Below the pieces are notes generated by a model. It did no database searches. It was given only the letters and a program-made list of their open reading frames with translations, and had not been told where the DNA came from. Both the position numbers and the translations under genes were made by a program. Below, in pieces: positions 39,096 to 47,570 of a DNA stretch of 64,000 bases. Source of the stretch: an uncultured Roseobacter sp. (lineage in GTDB: Bacteria; Pseudomonadota; Alphaproteobacteria; Rhodobacterales; Rhodobacteraceae); the NCBI RefSeq assembly GCF_947488185.1, contig NZ_CANKYM010000001.1:310001-374000 (forward strand), in the 5' to 3' direction. Every line of letters begins with the position of its first letter. The first letter of the stretch is position 1.

Positions 39096-39569
39096 ATGAG
39101 TGCGATATCCTTTAATGCCCCATATGCGCCACAGCCGGTGGCCCCTGCACAAAATGACACACAGGTTGCAGGCGTTCAGGCGGGCCAGCCGCCCGCGAAA
39201 TCCGCATCCGGCAACGGCGCCAACATGGCATCAGATCATTCCGGGCAGGGGGCCGGGAATGGGACCGGAACAGGCGGCGCGCACCTCGCCAGTTTGCTGA
39301 AACGGGGGCGGGTGGCGATGCTGCCGGTTGAGGCGACGCCGAAATCCGTGATCGACGCGCAAGCCGACCAGCCTGCTGAAAACGAATACCTGGTGCAACA
39401 GGCCAAGCTTCGCGCTGAGTCGAAGGCTCTGCAGGAGGCGCGCGATGCAGCGCGTGCCGCAGACAAGGCCGCCGCTGCAGCGCAGGCAGCAGCGGAAGCC
39501 GCTAAACCAGAATTCAAACCCCCAAACCCGCTACCGACCGCACCCATTCTCGACCGCGGTGACGGCTAG
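39096..39569 (+). CDS. low-complexity hypothetical protein
   Basis: Product of 157 residues without a signal peptide. The N half is Ala/Gly/Gln/Asn-rich and disordered. Residues about 95-140 form a strongly charged Ala-rich helix (LVQQAKLRAESKALQEARDAAR, then AADKAAAAAQAAAEAAK), likely a coiled coil. The tail is proline-rich. GGAG precedes ATG 39096. No family recognised. It lies between rutR and preA and converges with preA (stops 14 bases apart). Confidence 0.62.
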   Translation: MSAISFNAPYAPQPVAPAQNDTQVAGVQAGQPPAKSASGNGANMASDHSGQGAGNGTGTGGAHLASLLKRGRVAMLPVEATPKSVIDAQADQPAENEYLVQQAKLRAESKALQEARDAARAADKAAAAAQAAAEAAKPEFKPPNPLPTAPILDRGDG

Positions 39570-39583
39570 CTAAGGCACCACTG

Positions 39584-40885
39584 CTACTCTGCGGCCTTGG
39601 ATGCCGGATTGTTCGGATGGGTGGTCCAGTTGGCATAGTCCGGCTCCACCACCTTGCCTGTGCGCGAATCGACAAGGCCCGGTGCCATCGCCTCCATCGT
39701 GATGCAGTCCTCGACCGGGCATACGTTGACGCAGAGATTGCAGGCCACGCATTCCTCGTCGATCACGGTGAATGTGCGGTCTTCCGACATGGCAATCGCC
39801 TGATGTGAGGTGTCTTCGCAGGCGGCAAAGCAGCGCCCGCAAGAGATACACAGATCCTGATCGATCTTCGCCTTGGCCACGTAGTTCAGGTTCAAATGCT
39901 GCCAGTCGGTCACATTCGGCACCGCGCGGCCGACGATCTCGTCCACCGAGGTCAGCCCCTTGCTGTCCATATAGTCAGACAGACCGCTGATCATCTCCTG
40001 CACGATCTTGAACCCATAGGTCATCGCCGCCGTGCAGACCTGCACATTGCCCGCGCCAAGCGCCATGAACTCCGCCGCATCACGCCAGGTTGTGATCCCG
40101 CCAATGCCGGAAATCGGGATCTGCCCCAGGCTCGGGTCCCGCGCGATCTCTGCCACCATATTCAATGCAATCGGCTTGACCGCTGGCCCACAATAGCCGC
40201 CATGGGCCCCCTTGCCGTCAATCGTCGGCTCCGGCGCAAAGAGATCAAGATCCACGGAGGTGATCGAGTTGATCGTATTGATCAGCGAGACCGCATCCGC
40301 CCCGCCTTTCATCGCCGCCTCGGCGGGCTTGCGGATATCGGTGATATTCGGCGTCAGCTTCACGATCACCGGCATGCGCGTATTGGCCTTCACCCAACGC
40401 GTCACCATTTCGATGTATTCGGGCACCTGACCTACGGCCGAGCCCATGCCCCGTTCTGACATCCCATGCGGACAGCCGAAGTTCAGCTCGACCCCATCCG
40501 CGCCGGTGTCCTCGACCAAGGGCAGAATGAACTTCCACGGCTCTTCCTCACAGGGCACCATGAGCGAGACGATCATCGCCCGATCTGGATAGTCCCGCTT
40601 CACAACCTTGATCTCATCCAGATTGGTCTGCAGCGGCCGGTCGGTGATCAACTCGATGTTGTTTAATCCCAACAGCCGCCGGTCGGCGCCGTAGATCGCG
40701 CCATAGCGGGGCCCGTTCACATTCACCACATGCGGATCAAGACCCAGCGTCTTCCAGACCACACCGCCCCATCCCGCCTCAAAGGCGCGGCAGACGTTGT
40801 ATTCCTTGTCTGTCGGCGGTGCAGAGGCCAGCCAGAACGGGTTCGGGCTCTTGATGCCCACGAAGTCACTTGTCAAATCAGCCAT
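39584..40885 (-). CDS. preA: NAD-dependent dihydropyrimidine dehydrogenase subunit PreA
   Basis: Product of 433 residues. An N-terminal FMN-binding dihydroorotate-dehydrogenase-like barrel (FWLASAPPTDKEYNV, VELNFGCPHGMSERGMG, PVIVKLTPNITDI, ISGIGGITTW) is followed by a ferredoxin domain. That domain has two 4Fe-4S motifs, CISCGRCFAAC and CVACNLCVNVCP. It reduces uracil or thymine to the dihydropyrimidine with PreT. It lies 24 bases after preT. Confidence 0.95.
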   Translation of the reverse strand: MADLTSDFVGIKSPNPFWLASAPPTDKEYNVCRAFEAGWGGVVWKTLGLDPHVVNVNGPRYGAIYGADRRLLGLNNIELITDRPLQTNLDEIKVVKRDYPDRAMIVSLMVPCEEEPWKFILPLVEDTGADGVELNFGCPHGMSERGMGSAVGQVPEYIEMVTRWVKANTRMPVIVKLTPNITDIRKPAEAAMKGGADAVSLINTINSITSVDLDLFAPEPTIDGKGAHGGYCGPAVKPIALNMVAEIARDPSLGQIPISGIGGITTWRDAAEFMALGAGNVQVCTAAMTYGFKIVQEMISGLSDYMDSKGLTSVDEIVGRAVPNVTDWQHLNLNYVAKAKIDQDLCISCGRCFAACEDTSHQAIAMSEDRTFTVIDEECVACNLCVNVCPVEDCITMEAMAPGLVDSRTGKVVEPDYANWTTHPNNPASKAAE

Positions 40886-40909
40886 ATCGGTTCCTCCATC
40901 GGGCGGGCG

Positions 40910-42241
40910 TTACGCCGCGGCCCCTGTCAGTGCCTCGTGAATATCCATTGCCGCGTCGCGCCCTTCGGCCACGGCCGTTACCGTGAGATCGTCACCCCCT
41001 GCGGCGCAATCACCACCGGCCCAGACACCTTGCAACGATGTCCGGCCCGCGTCATCAACCTTGATCTTGCGGCCTTCCAGCGCCGGCAGACCCTCTCCCA
41101 CCAGCGACTGACCGATTGCGCGGAACACCTGATCCGCCGCCAGCCGCAAGGTCTGACCGGTCGGCGCCATCGCCCCATCGACATAGTCGAATTCAATCTC
41201 ACGCACAGCACCGTTGCCAATGACCGCGCGCGGCACGGCGTGCGTCACGATCCTGACGCCCTTGCTTGTGGCCAGATCCTGCTCAAAGACGCTCGCATTC
41301 ATCCGATCACGGCCCCGGCGATAGACCAGCGTGACATTCAAGGCACCCAACAGCCTGGCCTGAACGGCGGCATCAATGGCCGTCATGCCCCCGCCGATCA
41401 CCACCACATCGCGGCCCACAGGCACCCGCGCCAGATCTTTAGCCTGCCGCAGGTCGGCGATGAAATCCACCGCGTCCAGCACGCCCTCCTTGTCCGACCC
41501 CTCGGCCTCCAACGCATTCACGCCGCCCAGACCCATGCCGAGAAAGACGGCGTCATGCCCCGCGCGCAAGCTCTCGAGCGTCTCTTCGCGGCCCAGTGCC
41601 TTGCCGAATTCGATGCGGATCCCGCCGATCTGCAAGAGCCAGTCCACCTCGGCCTGTGCAAAGCCCTCAACTGTTTTATAGGTCGCAATCCCGTATTCGT
41701 TGAGCCCGCCCGCCTTGGGCCGGGCGTCATAGACCACGACGTCATGGCCCAGCATCGCCAGCCGGTGAGCACAGCTCAGCCCCGCAGGCCCCGCCCCCAC
41801 CACGGCAACCGTTTTACCGGTCGCCGCAGCTCGGGAGAAAGGATGGATGCCCTGTTCCTGCAAATGGTCCGTCGCGTAGCGCTGCAGCTGTCCGATCAAC
41901 ACCGGCTTCCCCTCCGCCAATTCGCGAACGCAGGCCTCCTCACACAGCTGTTCCGTGGGGCAAACCCGCGCGCACATCCCACCCATGATGTTTTGGCTCA
42001 GAATGGTTTTTGCAGCAGCATCCGGCGTGCCCGTTGCGATTTGTCGGATGAACAGCGGTATATCGATGTCGGTTGGGCAGGCGGTGATACAAGGCGCGTC
42101 ATGACAAAAATAGCACCGATCCGCCGCCACCAATGCTTCATGCGCATCCAGACGCGGGTGCAGATCCGAAAAATGATCCGCATAAGCTTCGGCCTCCAGA
42201 CGTGCCGGCACGATACCTGGTGTGAATGCGTCGCTGGACAT
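40910..42241 (-). CDS. preT: NAD-dependent dihydropyrimidine dehydrogenase subunit PreT
   Basis: Product of 443 residues related to the GltD small subunit. It has N-terminal cysteine clusters CYFCHDAPCITACPTDI and CARVCPTEQLCEEAC for Fe-S clusters, then the FAD fingerprint AVVGAGPAGLSCAHRL and a second nucleotide motif VVIGGGMTAIDAA. It passes electrons from NADH to PreA. ATG 42241 is preferred (GGGAAG upstream, conserved N terminus) over TTG 42268. A RutR-like operator lies 55 bases upstream. Confidence 0.94.
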   Translation of the reverse strand: MSSDAFTPGIVPARLEAEAYADHFSDLHPRLDAHEALVAADRCYFCHDAPCITACPTDIDIPLFIRQIATGTPDAAAKTILSQNIMGGMCARVCPTEQLCEEACVRELAEGKPVLIGQLQRYATDHLQEQGIHPFSRAAATGKTVAVVGAGPAGLSCAHRLAMLGHDVVVYDARPKAGGLNEYGIATYKTVEGFAQAEVDWLLQIGGIRIEFGKALGREETLESLRAGHDAVFLGMGLGGVNALEAEGSDKEGVLDAVDFIADLRQAKDLARVPVGRDVVVIGGGMTAIDAAVQARLLGALNVTLVYRRGRDRMNASVFEQDLATSKGVRIVTHAVPRAVIGNGAVREIEFDYVDGAMAPTGQTLRLAADQVFRAIGQSLVGEGLPALEGRKIKVDDAGRTSLQGVWAGGDCAAGGDDLTVTAVAEGRDAAMDIHEALTGAAA

Positions 42242-42296
42242 GGATTCTTCCCATTCTGGCTTGTTCAATTCAAAAAAGCTGTCACGGAATCATTTT

Positions 42297-42312
42297 TTTA
42301 TCAACTGGTAAA
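42297..42312. promoter_or_regulatory. RutR-like operator upstream of preT-preA
   Basis: TTTATCAACTGGTAAA differs by one arm position from the perfect palindrome at 38227-38242. It is in the 324-base gap 42242-42565, which also must hold the promoter and long leader of the following csp gene. The rest of the gap shows no gene. Confidence 0.68.
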
Positions 42313-42565
42313 ATTTGTTTCTCATTCAACAGCGGCTACACTGCTGAAAAAATGCGCAATGCACGGCTGGCGGGAATTCGCCTACCTCCCGCACGTAAGC
42401 GCTGTCATCAGAATTTGACTTGCTTTTGCGCTGACCGCCCCCAATATCGAAAGCGCGACGCGACAAACTATCGACCACTGCTCCTTCCGGCCAGTCATTC
42501 GATCTGCTTTCGACCGAGCCAAGCTGCCGCATTCCGCGGGCAGCACAAGACAGGAGACACGGGGA

Positions 42566-42772
42566 ATGGCCACTGGCACCGTGAAATGGTTTAACACCAC
42601 AAAAGGCTACGGCTTTATCGCCCCCGATGGCGGCGGCAAAGACATCTTTGTGCATATTTCTGCTGTTGAACGCGCAGGCCTCACAGGTCTGGCAGACAAC
42701 CAGAAAGTTACCTTCGACGTGGAAGCGGGCCGTGACGGCCGCGAAAGCGCGGGCAACCTCGCACTGGCCTGA
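42566..42772 (+). CDS. cold-shock domain protein (CspA family), second copy
   Basis: Product of 68 residues, a single cold-shock domain with KGYGFI and IFVHIS. It differs from the copy at 30.55 kb at six positions (for example F15Y, V27I). AGGAGACACGGGG precedes the ATG. The upstream 250 bases are untranslated. The two genes share layout and a strong terminator, so a duplication with retained function is likely. Confidence 0.95.
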   Translation: MATGTVKWFNTTKGYGFIAPDGGGKDIFVHISAVERAGLTGLADNQKVTFDVEAGRDGRESAGNLALA

Positions 42773-42796
42773 TTTCAGGCATTTACACGATTTGCA

Positions 42797-42822
42797 AACG
42801 GGCGCCGCGGTGCCCGTTTTTG
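42797..42822 (+). terminator. Rho-independent terminator after the second csp gene
   Basis: ACGGGC-GCCGCGGT-GCCCGT followed by TTTT, about 25 bases after the stop codon. Confidence 0.85.
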
Positions 42823-42827
42823 TATTC

Positions 42828-43445
42828 TCAGGGCGCGTCCCAATTTACGTCTTCCGCCTTCTCGACCTGTAATCGTCCGTCGGGCCAGGGGCGCAGCAAC
42901 GGTGCGACCTGCTCTTGCGGGCCGGCGAGCCACAGATCGATATCTTCAGGATCAAGGATCACACCCATCCGGTGGTGTACGTCGATCACGTCTGCGGAGG
43001 GCGCACAGGTGAGCGTCGCAACCTGATCCACCTCTATGCCGCCGGGCCCCTGCCACCGATCCGTGATTGCGGCAAAATACAGAAACCCTCCGGAACGTGG
43101 CATGATCCGCCACGGTGTCTTGCGCCGCTTCTCTCCCGTCCATTCGTACCAGCCGTTCAGGGGCACAACGGCCCGCCCGGTCCCGGTGAAAGCGGATTTA
43201 TCAAAGACCGTCTCGCTGCGCGCGTTCACGATGGTTTCCATCACCGGGCGGCCCCGCGCATTGACCCGCCCGACCGGAATGATGCCCCACCGCATCCGCG
43301 ACAGCCCGGCATCGGTCAGCACAACGATCTCCTGCCCGGGGGCGATATTCCGGCGCGCAGGCTCATCCGCAACCTGTGCCGCATCCTGCTTCAGGGCAGC
43401 GGCAAGCTCCGTCATCGACGAGGTCAGAAAAAACCGTCCCGGCAT
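42828..43445 (-). CDS. SRAP (YedK/HMCES-like) domain protein with Cys2 replaced by Pro
   Basis: Product of 205 residues spanning the whole SRAP domain. The family crosslinks abasic sites in single-stranded DNA through Cys2 exposed after Met removal. Here the start reads MPGRFF, so position 2 is proline. The other active-site residues are kept: Asn74 (NARSET), Glu101 (NGWYEW) and His157/158 (VHHRM). No alternative upstream start restores a cysteine. The Cys-to-Pro change needs three base changes in the codon, so a single sequencing error cannot explain it. It lies one base downstream of the tesA stop region on the same strand. Confidence 0.88.
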   Translation of the reverse strand: MPGRFFLTSSMTELAAALKQDAAQVADEPARRNIAPGQEIVVLTDAGLSRMRWGIIPVGRVNARGRPVMETIVNARSETVFDKSAFTGTGRAVVPLNGWYEWTGEKRRKTPWRIMPRSGGFLYFAAITDRWQGPGGIEVDQVATLTCAPSADVIDVHHRMGVILDPEDIDLWLAGPQEQVAPLLRPWPDGRLQVEKAEDVNWDAP

Positions 43446-43446
43446 G

Positions 43447-44082
43447 TCACTTCTCCACGAGGGCGATCAAATCCAATGCATAGGGCCCGAGCGCCTCCAC
43501 GATCCGGACCACGCCGTCGGCATTGGGATGAATGCCATCGGGCTGCATGAAGGCACGGACCGACGCCGGATCGCCCTCCTCGATGCGCAGCCCCTCAAAA
43601 AAGCTGGGAGCAAAGAGCGTGCCGTATGTCTCGGACAACTCAGGATACATTGCGTCAAAAGCCTGCTTGTACGCCGGACCGTAGTTGCCGGGCGCCTGCA
43701 TACCAACCAGCAACACCTCGACCTCCGCCGCGGCGGCGGCCTTAAGAATACCCTCAAGATTGGCGCGGCTGACCTCGGGATCGATCCCCCGCAAAAGATC
43801 GTTGCCGCCCAGTGCGACGATCATCGCATCGACCTCCGGCGTCAGCGTCCAGGCGGCCCGGCTCAGCCCCCCTGCGGTTGTATCCCCGGACACACCCGCA
43901 TTGATCAGCTCTACATCAGTACCTTCTGCCTCCAGCCATCTTTGCAGTTGCGGCACAAACCCCTCGGTCTCGACAAGTCCGTACCCCTGCGTGAGACTGT
44001 CGCCCAGCGCCGCGATCACCACCTCCTCCGCCTGTCCCGCCACGGGGCAGAACAGCGCCAAACACATCACGACCTTGTGCAT
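43447..44082 (-). CDS. tesA: SGNH-hydrolase, TesA-type arylesterase/thioesterase I
   Basis: Product of 211 residues with a signal peptide (VVMCLALFCPVAGQAEE). The SGNH blocks are IAALGDSLTQGYG (Ser29), the Gly block, GGNDLLRG, and DGIHPNADG with the catalytic Asp/His. It is periplasmic, acting on acyl esters or lysophospholipids. GGAGG lies ten bases before ATG 44082. As in E. coli, it is divergent from a ybbA-ybbP ABC pair. Confidence 0.93.
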   Translation of the reverse strand: MHKVVMCLALFCPVAGQAEEVVIAALGDSLTQGYGLVETEGFVPQLQRWLEAEGTDVELINAGVSGDTTAGGLSRAAWTLTPEVDAMIVALGGNDLLRGIDPEVSRANLEGILKAAAAAEVEVLLVGMQAPGNYGPAYKQAFDAMYPELSETYGTLFAPSFFEGLRIEEGDPASVRAFMQPDGIHPNADGVVRIVEALGPYALDLIALVEK

Positions 44083-44134
44083 CTTGATCCAGCCTCCATA
44101 TGCCACACGTATACCCGCCAAAGGTGTTTTACGC

Positions 44135-44824
44135 ATGACAGATCCAGTCTTCTCTCTCAAAGATGCGACTTTATCGCTGGATGGCAATGCCGGGCGCGTT
44201 GATATCCTGCACGGCATCTCGCTTGAGGTACACGACGGGGAGAGCCTTGGACTGATCGGCCCCTCGGGCTCCGGCAAATCCTCACTGCTGATGCTCATGG
44301 GTGGGCTGGAGCATGCGACATCTGGGACCGTAATGGCGCTAGGGCAGGATCTCACGCGCATGTCTGAGGACGCGCTTGCCCGGTTCCGCCGCGATCACAT
44401 GGGGGTGGTGTTCCAGTCTTTTCACCTGATCCCGACGATGACGGCCCTGGAGAACGTTGCAACTCCGCTGGAGCTTGCAGGTGATGCAGACGCCTTCGCC
44501 AAAGCCGAGGCAGAGCTGGCCGAGGTCGGTCTGGCACAGCGGGCCGATCACTATCCATCGCAACTGTCCGGCGGCGAGCAGCAACGGGTGGCGCTCGCCC
44601 GCGCCTCCGCCCCGCGTCCCGATATCCTGCTGGCGGATGAACCCACCGGCAACCTCGACGGTGCCAATGGGGCTGCGATCATCGACCTGCTCTTTGGACT
44701 GCGCGATCGGCACGGCGCCACGCTGGTCCTCGTGACCCACAGCCAGAGCCTCGCTGCCCGCTGCGACCGTGTGATCCGCCTCGGCGATGGCCGTGTGGTT
44801 CCAATGGAGCGCGCGGCGGAATGA
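44135..44824 (+). CDS. ybbA: ABC transporter ATP-binding protein, YbbA/LolD type
   Basis: Product of 229 residues. Walker A GPSGSGKS at 42-49, LSGGEQQRVALARA and ILLADEPTGNLD are typical of the MacB/LolD branch, which works with FtsX-like permeases. It overlaps the permease gene by four bases (ATGA). It starts at ATG 44135, 52 bases from the divergent tesA start. Confidence 0.93.
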   Translation: MTDPVFSLKDATLSLDGNAGRVDILHGISLEVHDGESLGLIGPSGSGKSSLLMLMGGLEHATSGTVMALGQDLTRMSEDALARFRRDHMGVVFQSFHLIPTMTALENVATPLELAGDADAFAKAEAELAEVGLAQRADHYPSQLSGGEQQRVALARASAPRPDILLADEPTGNLDGANGAAIIDLLFGLRDRHGATLVLVTHSQSLAARCDRVIRLGDGRVVPMERAAE

Positions 44825-47349
44825 GTCTTTCCCTCGCTGCCCGGTTTGCCAAGCGCGAGCTGCGCGGCGGTCTGCAGGGCTTTCGCATTTTTCTCGCCTG
44901 CCTCGCGCTCGGTGTGGCTGCGATCGCCGCCGTGGGTTCCGTGCGTTCCGGCATCGAAGCCGGTCTCGCCCGCGAAGGTGCCGCCCTTCTGGGCGGCGAT
45001 GCGGAGATGGATTTCACCTACCGTTTTGCCACCGACGAAGAACGCGCCTGGATGGCGGAGGTCGCTGAAAAAGTCTCGGAAATCGTTGATTTCCGTTCCA
45101 TGGCGGTGGTGGGCGAGGGCGACACCGCTGAGCGCGGCCTCACCCAAATCAAGGCTATCGACACGGCTTACCCGCTGATTGGCACGGTGGATCTGACCCC
45201 CGACATTCCACTCGATCAGGCGCTGGCTGTTGAAAACGGCCTGCCCGGCGCGGTGATGGAACGCGTGTTGATCGACAGGCTGGGCCTTGCTATCGGCGAC
45301 ACCTTCCGCCTGGGCACACAAGCGTTCCACCTGAGCGCCGAACTGGCCAAAGAGCCCGACAGCGCAGCGGGCGGCTTTGCCCTCGGGCCCCGCACAATTG
45401 TGACCACCGAAAGCCTCGCCAACGCGCAACTGCTCGCACCCGGCACCCTCTTTTCCACGAAATACCGCCTCGACCTGCCGCCTGACGCCGATCTCGCCGC
45501 CCTTGCCGAAACAGCACGTAGCCGGTTCGAAGACACCGGTCTGCGCTGGACGGATGCGCGCAACGGTGCGCCGGGAATTTCCGAATTCGTGGATCGCCTA
45601 GGCGCCTTCCTGATCCTCGTGGGCCTCTCCGGCCTCGCGGTGGGCGGGGTCGGTATCTCTTCCGCCGTCCGCGCCTATCTCGCGGGCAAGACCAGCGTGA
45701 TCGCCACCCTGCGCACGCTGGGGGCAACCCGCCGCGTGATCTTTCAGACGTACTTCATTCAGATCGGCGTACTGTCCCTCTGTGGCATCGCAATCGGCGT
45801 GGTTCTGGGCGGGCTTGCGCCGCTGATCTTCGCCCCGCTGATCGAGGCACGACTGCCGATCCCCGCGGCCTTCGCGCTCTACCCTGCCCCGCTGATCGAG
45901 GCCGCGATCTACGGGCTGCTCACGGCCTTCCTCTTCACTCTCTGGCCGCTGGCCCGCGCCGAAGAGATCAAACCCGCGACGCTCTTCCGCGACGCGCTGA
46001 TGTCGGCCCGCGCCTTGCCTGCTCCGCGCTATCTTGCCGCGACCGCGCTCGCGCTGGCGCTGCTGCTGGCCCTCGCAGGTTGGTTCTCCGGCACCTGGTG
46101 GCTGACCTTCTGGACCGCAGGCGGTATCTGCGGCGCGCTGCTATTGCTCGCAGGGGCCGCCCTGCTGATCCGTCACCTCTCGCGCCGGGGTGCCCACCTG
46201 GCGCGGGGCACGCCCCGCGCCAGGTGGGCGCTGGCCGCCATTTCCGGGCCGCGCGAAGGCGCCACATCAGTGGTGCTCTCGTTGGGTCTCGGCTTGTCGG
46301 TGCTGGCCGCCGTTGGCCAGATCGATGGCAACCTGCGCGGCGCGATCACGGGCAACCTGCCCGAGGTGGCGCCCTCCTACTTCTTCGTCGACATCCAGAA
46401 AGATCAGATGGCGGGCTTTACTGAACGGCTGGCAAGCGACCCTGCTGTCGAGCGCGTTCAATCCGCCCCGATGCTGCGGGGCATCATCACCAGGATCAAC
46501 GGCCAACCCGCGCGCGAGGTTGCGGGTGACCACTGGGTTCTGCAAGGCGACCGCGGCGTGACCTACTCCGAGGCCTTGCCCGAGAACACACGTATCACCG
46601 CTGGCGACTGGTGGGCCGCGGATTACACCGGACCACCTCTGATCAGCTTCGCCACCGAAGAGGCCGCCGAGATGGGTCTGCAGATCGGGGACGAGATGAC
46701 CGTGAACATCCTTGGCCGTGACATCACCGGCACCATCGCCAGCTTCCGCGAGTTGGATTTCTCCACCGCTGGCATCGGCTTTATCCTGGCAATGAACCCC
46801 GCGGCCCTCTCCGGCGCCCCGCATAGCTTCATCTCGACCGTCTACGCAGAGGAAGAGGCGGAAGCGCAAATCCTGCGCGATCTCGCAGGCCAATACCCCA
46901 ACATCACGGCCGTGCGTGTGCGCGACGCCATCGACCGGGTCGCTGATGTGCTGGCCGGGCTGGCCGCGGCCACCTCCTATGGCGCGGCGGCCACGCTGCT
47001 TACGGGCTTTCTCGTGCTGATTGGTGCCGCGGCGGCTGGCATCAATGCGCGCATCTACGAAGCCGCCGTTCTGAAAACTCTCGGCGCATCGCGCCGCCAC
47101 ATCCTGATCAGCTTTGCCCTGCGCTCCGCGTTGGTGGGTCTCTGCGCAGGTATCGTAGCGCTTGCGGCGGGGATCACCGGTGGCTGGGCCGTGAGCCACT
47201 TCATCATGGATACGGACTTTTCGGTGATCTGGCTTTCTGCCCTGCCTATCATCCTTGGTGGTGTCCTGACGACGCTGATGGCCGGTCTTCTCTTCGCCTG
47301 GGCGCCTCTCAACGCGTCGCCCGCCCAAGTGCTTCGAGCGCGGGAATAA
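44821..47349 (+). CDS. ybbP: FtsX-like ABC permease, YbbP type
   Basis: Product of 842 residues. It has two MacB/FtsX permease modules: one helix near residue 20, three near 260-370, two near 400-440, one near 480-500, and a final FtsX module (LLTGFLVLIGAAAAGINARIYE onward). Large periplasmic domains lie between. With YbbA and TesA it may handle acyl or lipid substrates at the envelope; the transported substrate is not established. The gene contains a perfect 18-bp inverted repeat at 46192-46229. Confidence 0.92.
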   Translation: MSLSLAARFAKRELRGGLQGFRIFLACLALGVAAIAAVGSVRSGIEAGLAREGAALLGGDAEMDFTYRFATDEERAWMAEVAEKVSEIVDFRSMAVVGEGDTAERGLTQIKAIDTAYPLIGTVDLTPDIPLDQALAVENGLPGAVMERVLIDRLGLAIGDTFRLGTQAFHLSAELAKEPDSAAGGFALGPRTIVTTESLANAQLLAPGTLFSTKYRLDLPPDADLAALAETARSRFEDTGLRWTDARNGAPGISEFVDRLGAFLILVGLSGLAVGGVGISSAVRAYLAGKTSVIATLRTLGATRRVIFQTYFIQIGVLSLCGIAIGVVLGGLAPLIFAPLIEARLPIPAAFALYPAPLIEAAIYGLLTAFLFTLWPLARAEEIKPATLFRDALMSARALPAPRYLAATALALALLLALAGWFSGTWWLTFWTAGGICGALLLLAGAALLIRHLSRRGAHLARGTPRARWALAAISGPREGATSVVLSLGLGLSVLAAVGQIDGNLRGAITGNLPEVAPSYFFVDIQKDQMAGFTERLASDPAVERVQSAPMLRGIITRINGQPAREVAGDHWVLQGDRGVTYSEALPENTRITAGDWWAADYTGPPLISFATEEAAEMGLQIGDEMTVNILGRDITGTIASFRELDFSTAGIGFILAMNPAALSGAPHSFISTVYAEEEAEAQILRDLAGQYPNITAVRVRDAIDRVADVLAGLAAATSYGAAATLLTGFLVLIGAAAAGINARIYEAAVLKTLGASRRHILISFALRSALVGLCAGIVALAAGITGGWAVSHFIMDTDFSVIWLSALPIILGGVLTTLMAGLLFAWAPLNASPAQVLRARE
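46192..46229. repeat. perfect 18-bp inverted repeat inside ybbP
   Basis: Arms GCCCACCTGGCGCGGGGC and GCCCCGCGCCAGGTGGGC are separated by two bases. It codes in frame for residues reading AHLARGTPRARWA in a cytoplasmic loop between permease helices. RNA made here would fold into a very stable hairpin within the message. Confidence 0.92.
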
Positions 47350-47356
47350 AAGTCTT

Positions 47357-47393
47357 CTTGCCTCCGGCGGGGATACTTCAGGCCAGAAGAAAC
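47357..47393 (+). repeat. stop-proximal repeat family A, copy 3 (partial)
   Basis: Plus strand, eight bases after the ybbP stop: GCCTCCGGCGGGGATACTTC, then AGGCCAGAAGAAAC. It shares the GGATA-TT-AGGCCAGAAGAAAC tail with the copies at 36552 and 47516 and is oriented the same way relative to its gene. Confidence 0.6.
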
Positions 47394-47484
47394 AACGATT
47401 TCTTAACCAATGTCCGCTGGAATGAAGATGCGGTACAGGCGGGGACGCCGATGACCGCGTCAGGAGAAGCCAAAACGCTTCTTG

Positions 47485-47520
47485 AACGGGGAGCAGTTGG
47501 AAAACCGCTCCCCGTTTCTT
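47485..47520. terminator. hairpin terminator between convergent ybbP and gcvP
   Basis: AACGGGGAGC (47485-47494) pairs with GCTCCCCGTT (47507-47516) and is followed by TCTTCT on the plus strand. The arms are symmetric, so it may serve both directions. Confidence 0.65.
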
Positions 47521-47570
47521 CTGGCCTCAAATATCCCGGGGGAGGCCCGAAGGGCCGGGGGCAGCGCCCC
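47516..47570 (-). repeat. stop-proximal repeat family A, copy 2
   Basis: Minus strand, directly after the gcvP stop: GGGGC-GCT-GCCCC, then GGCCCTTCGGGCC, then CGGGATATTTGAGGCCAGAA. Same element order as copy 1 behind the 107-residue gene. Confidence 0.72.
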
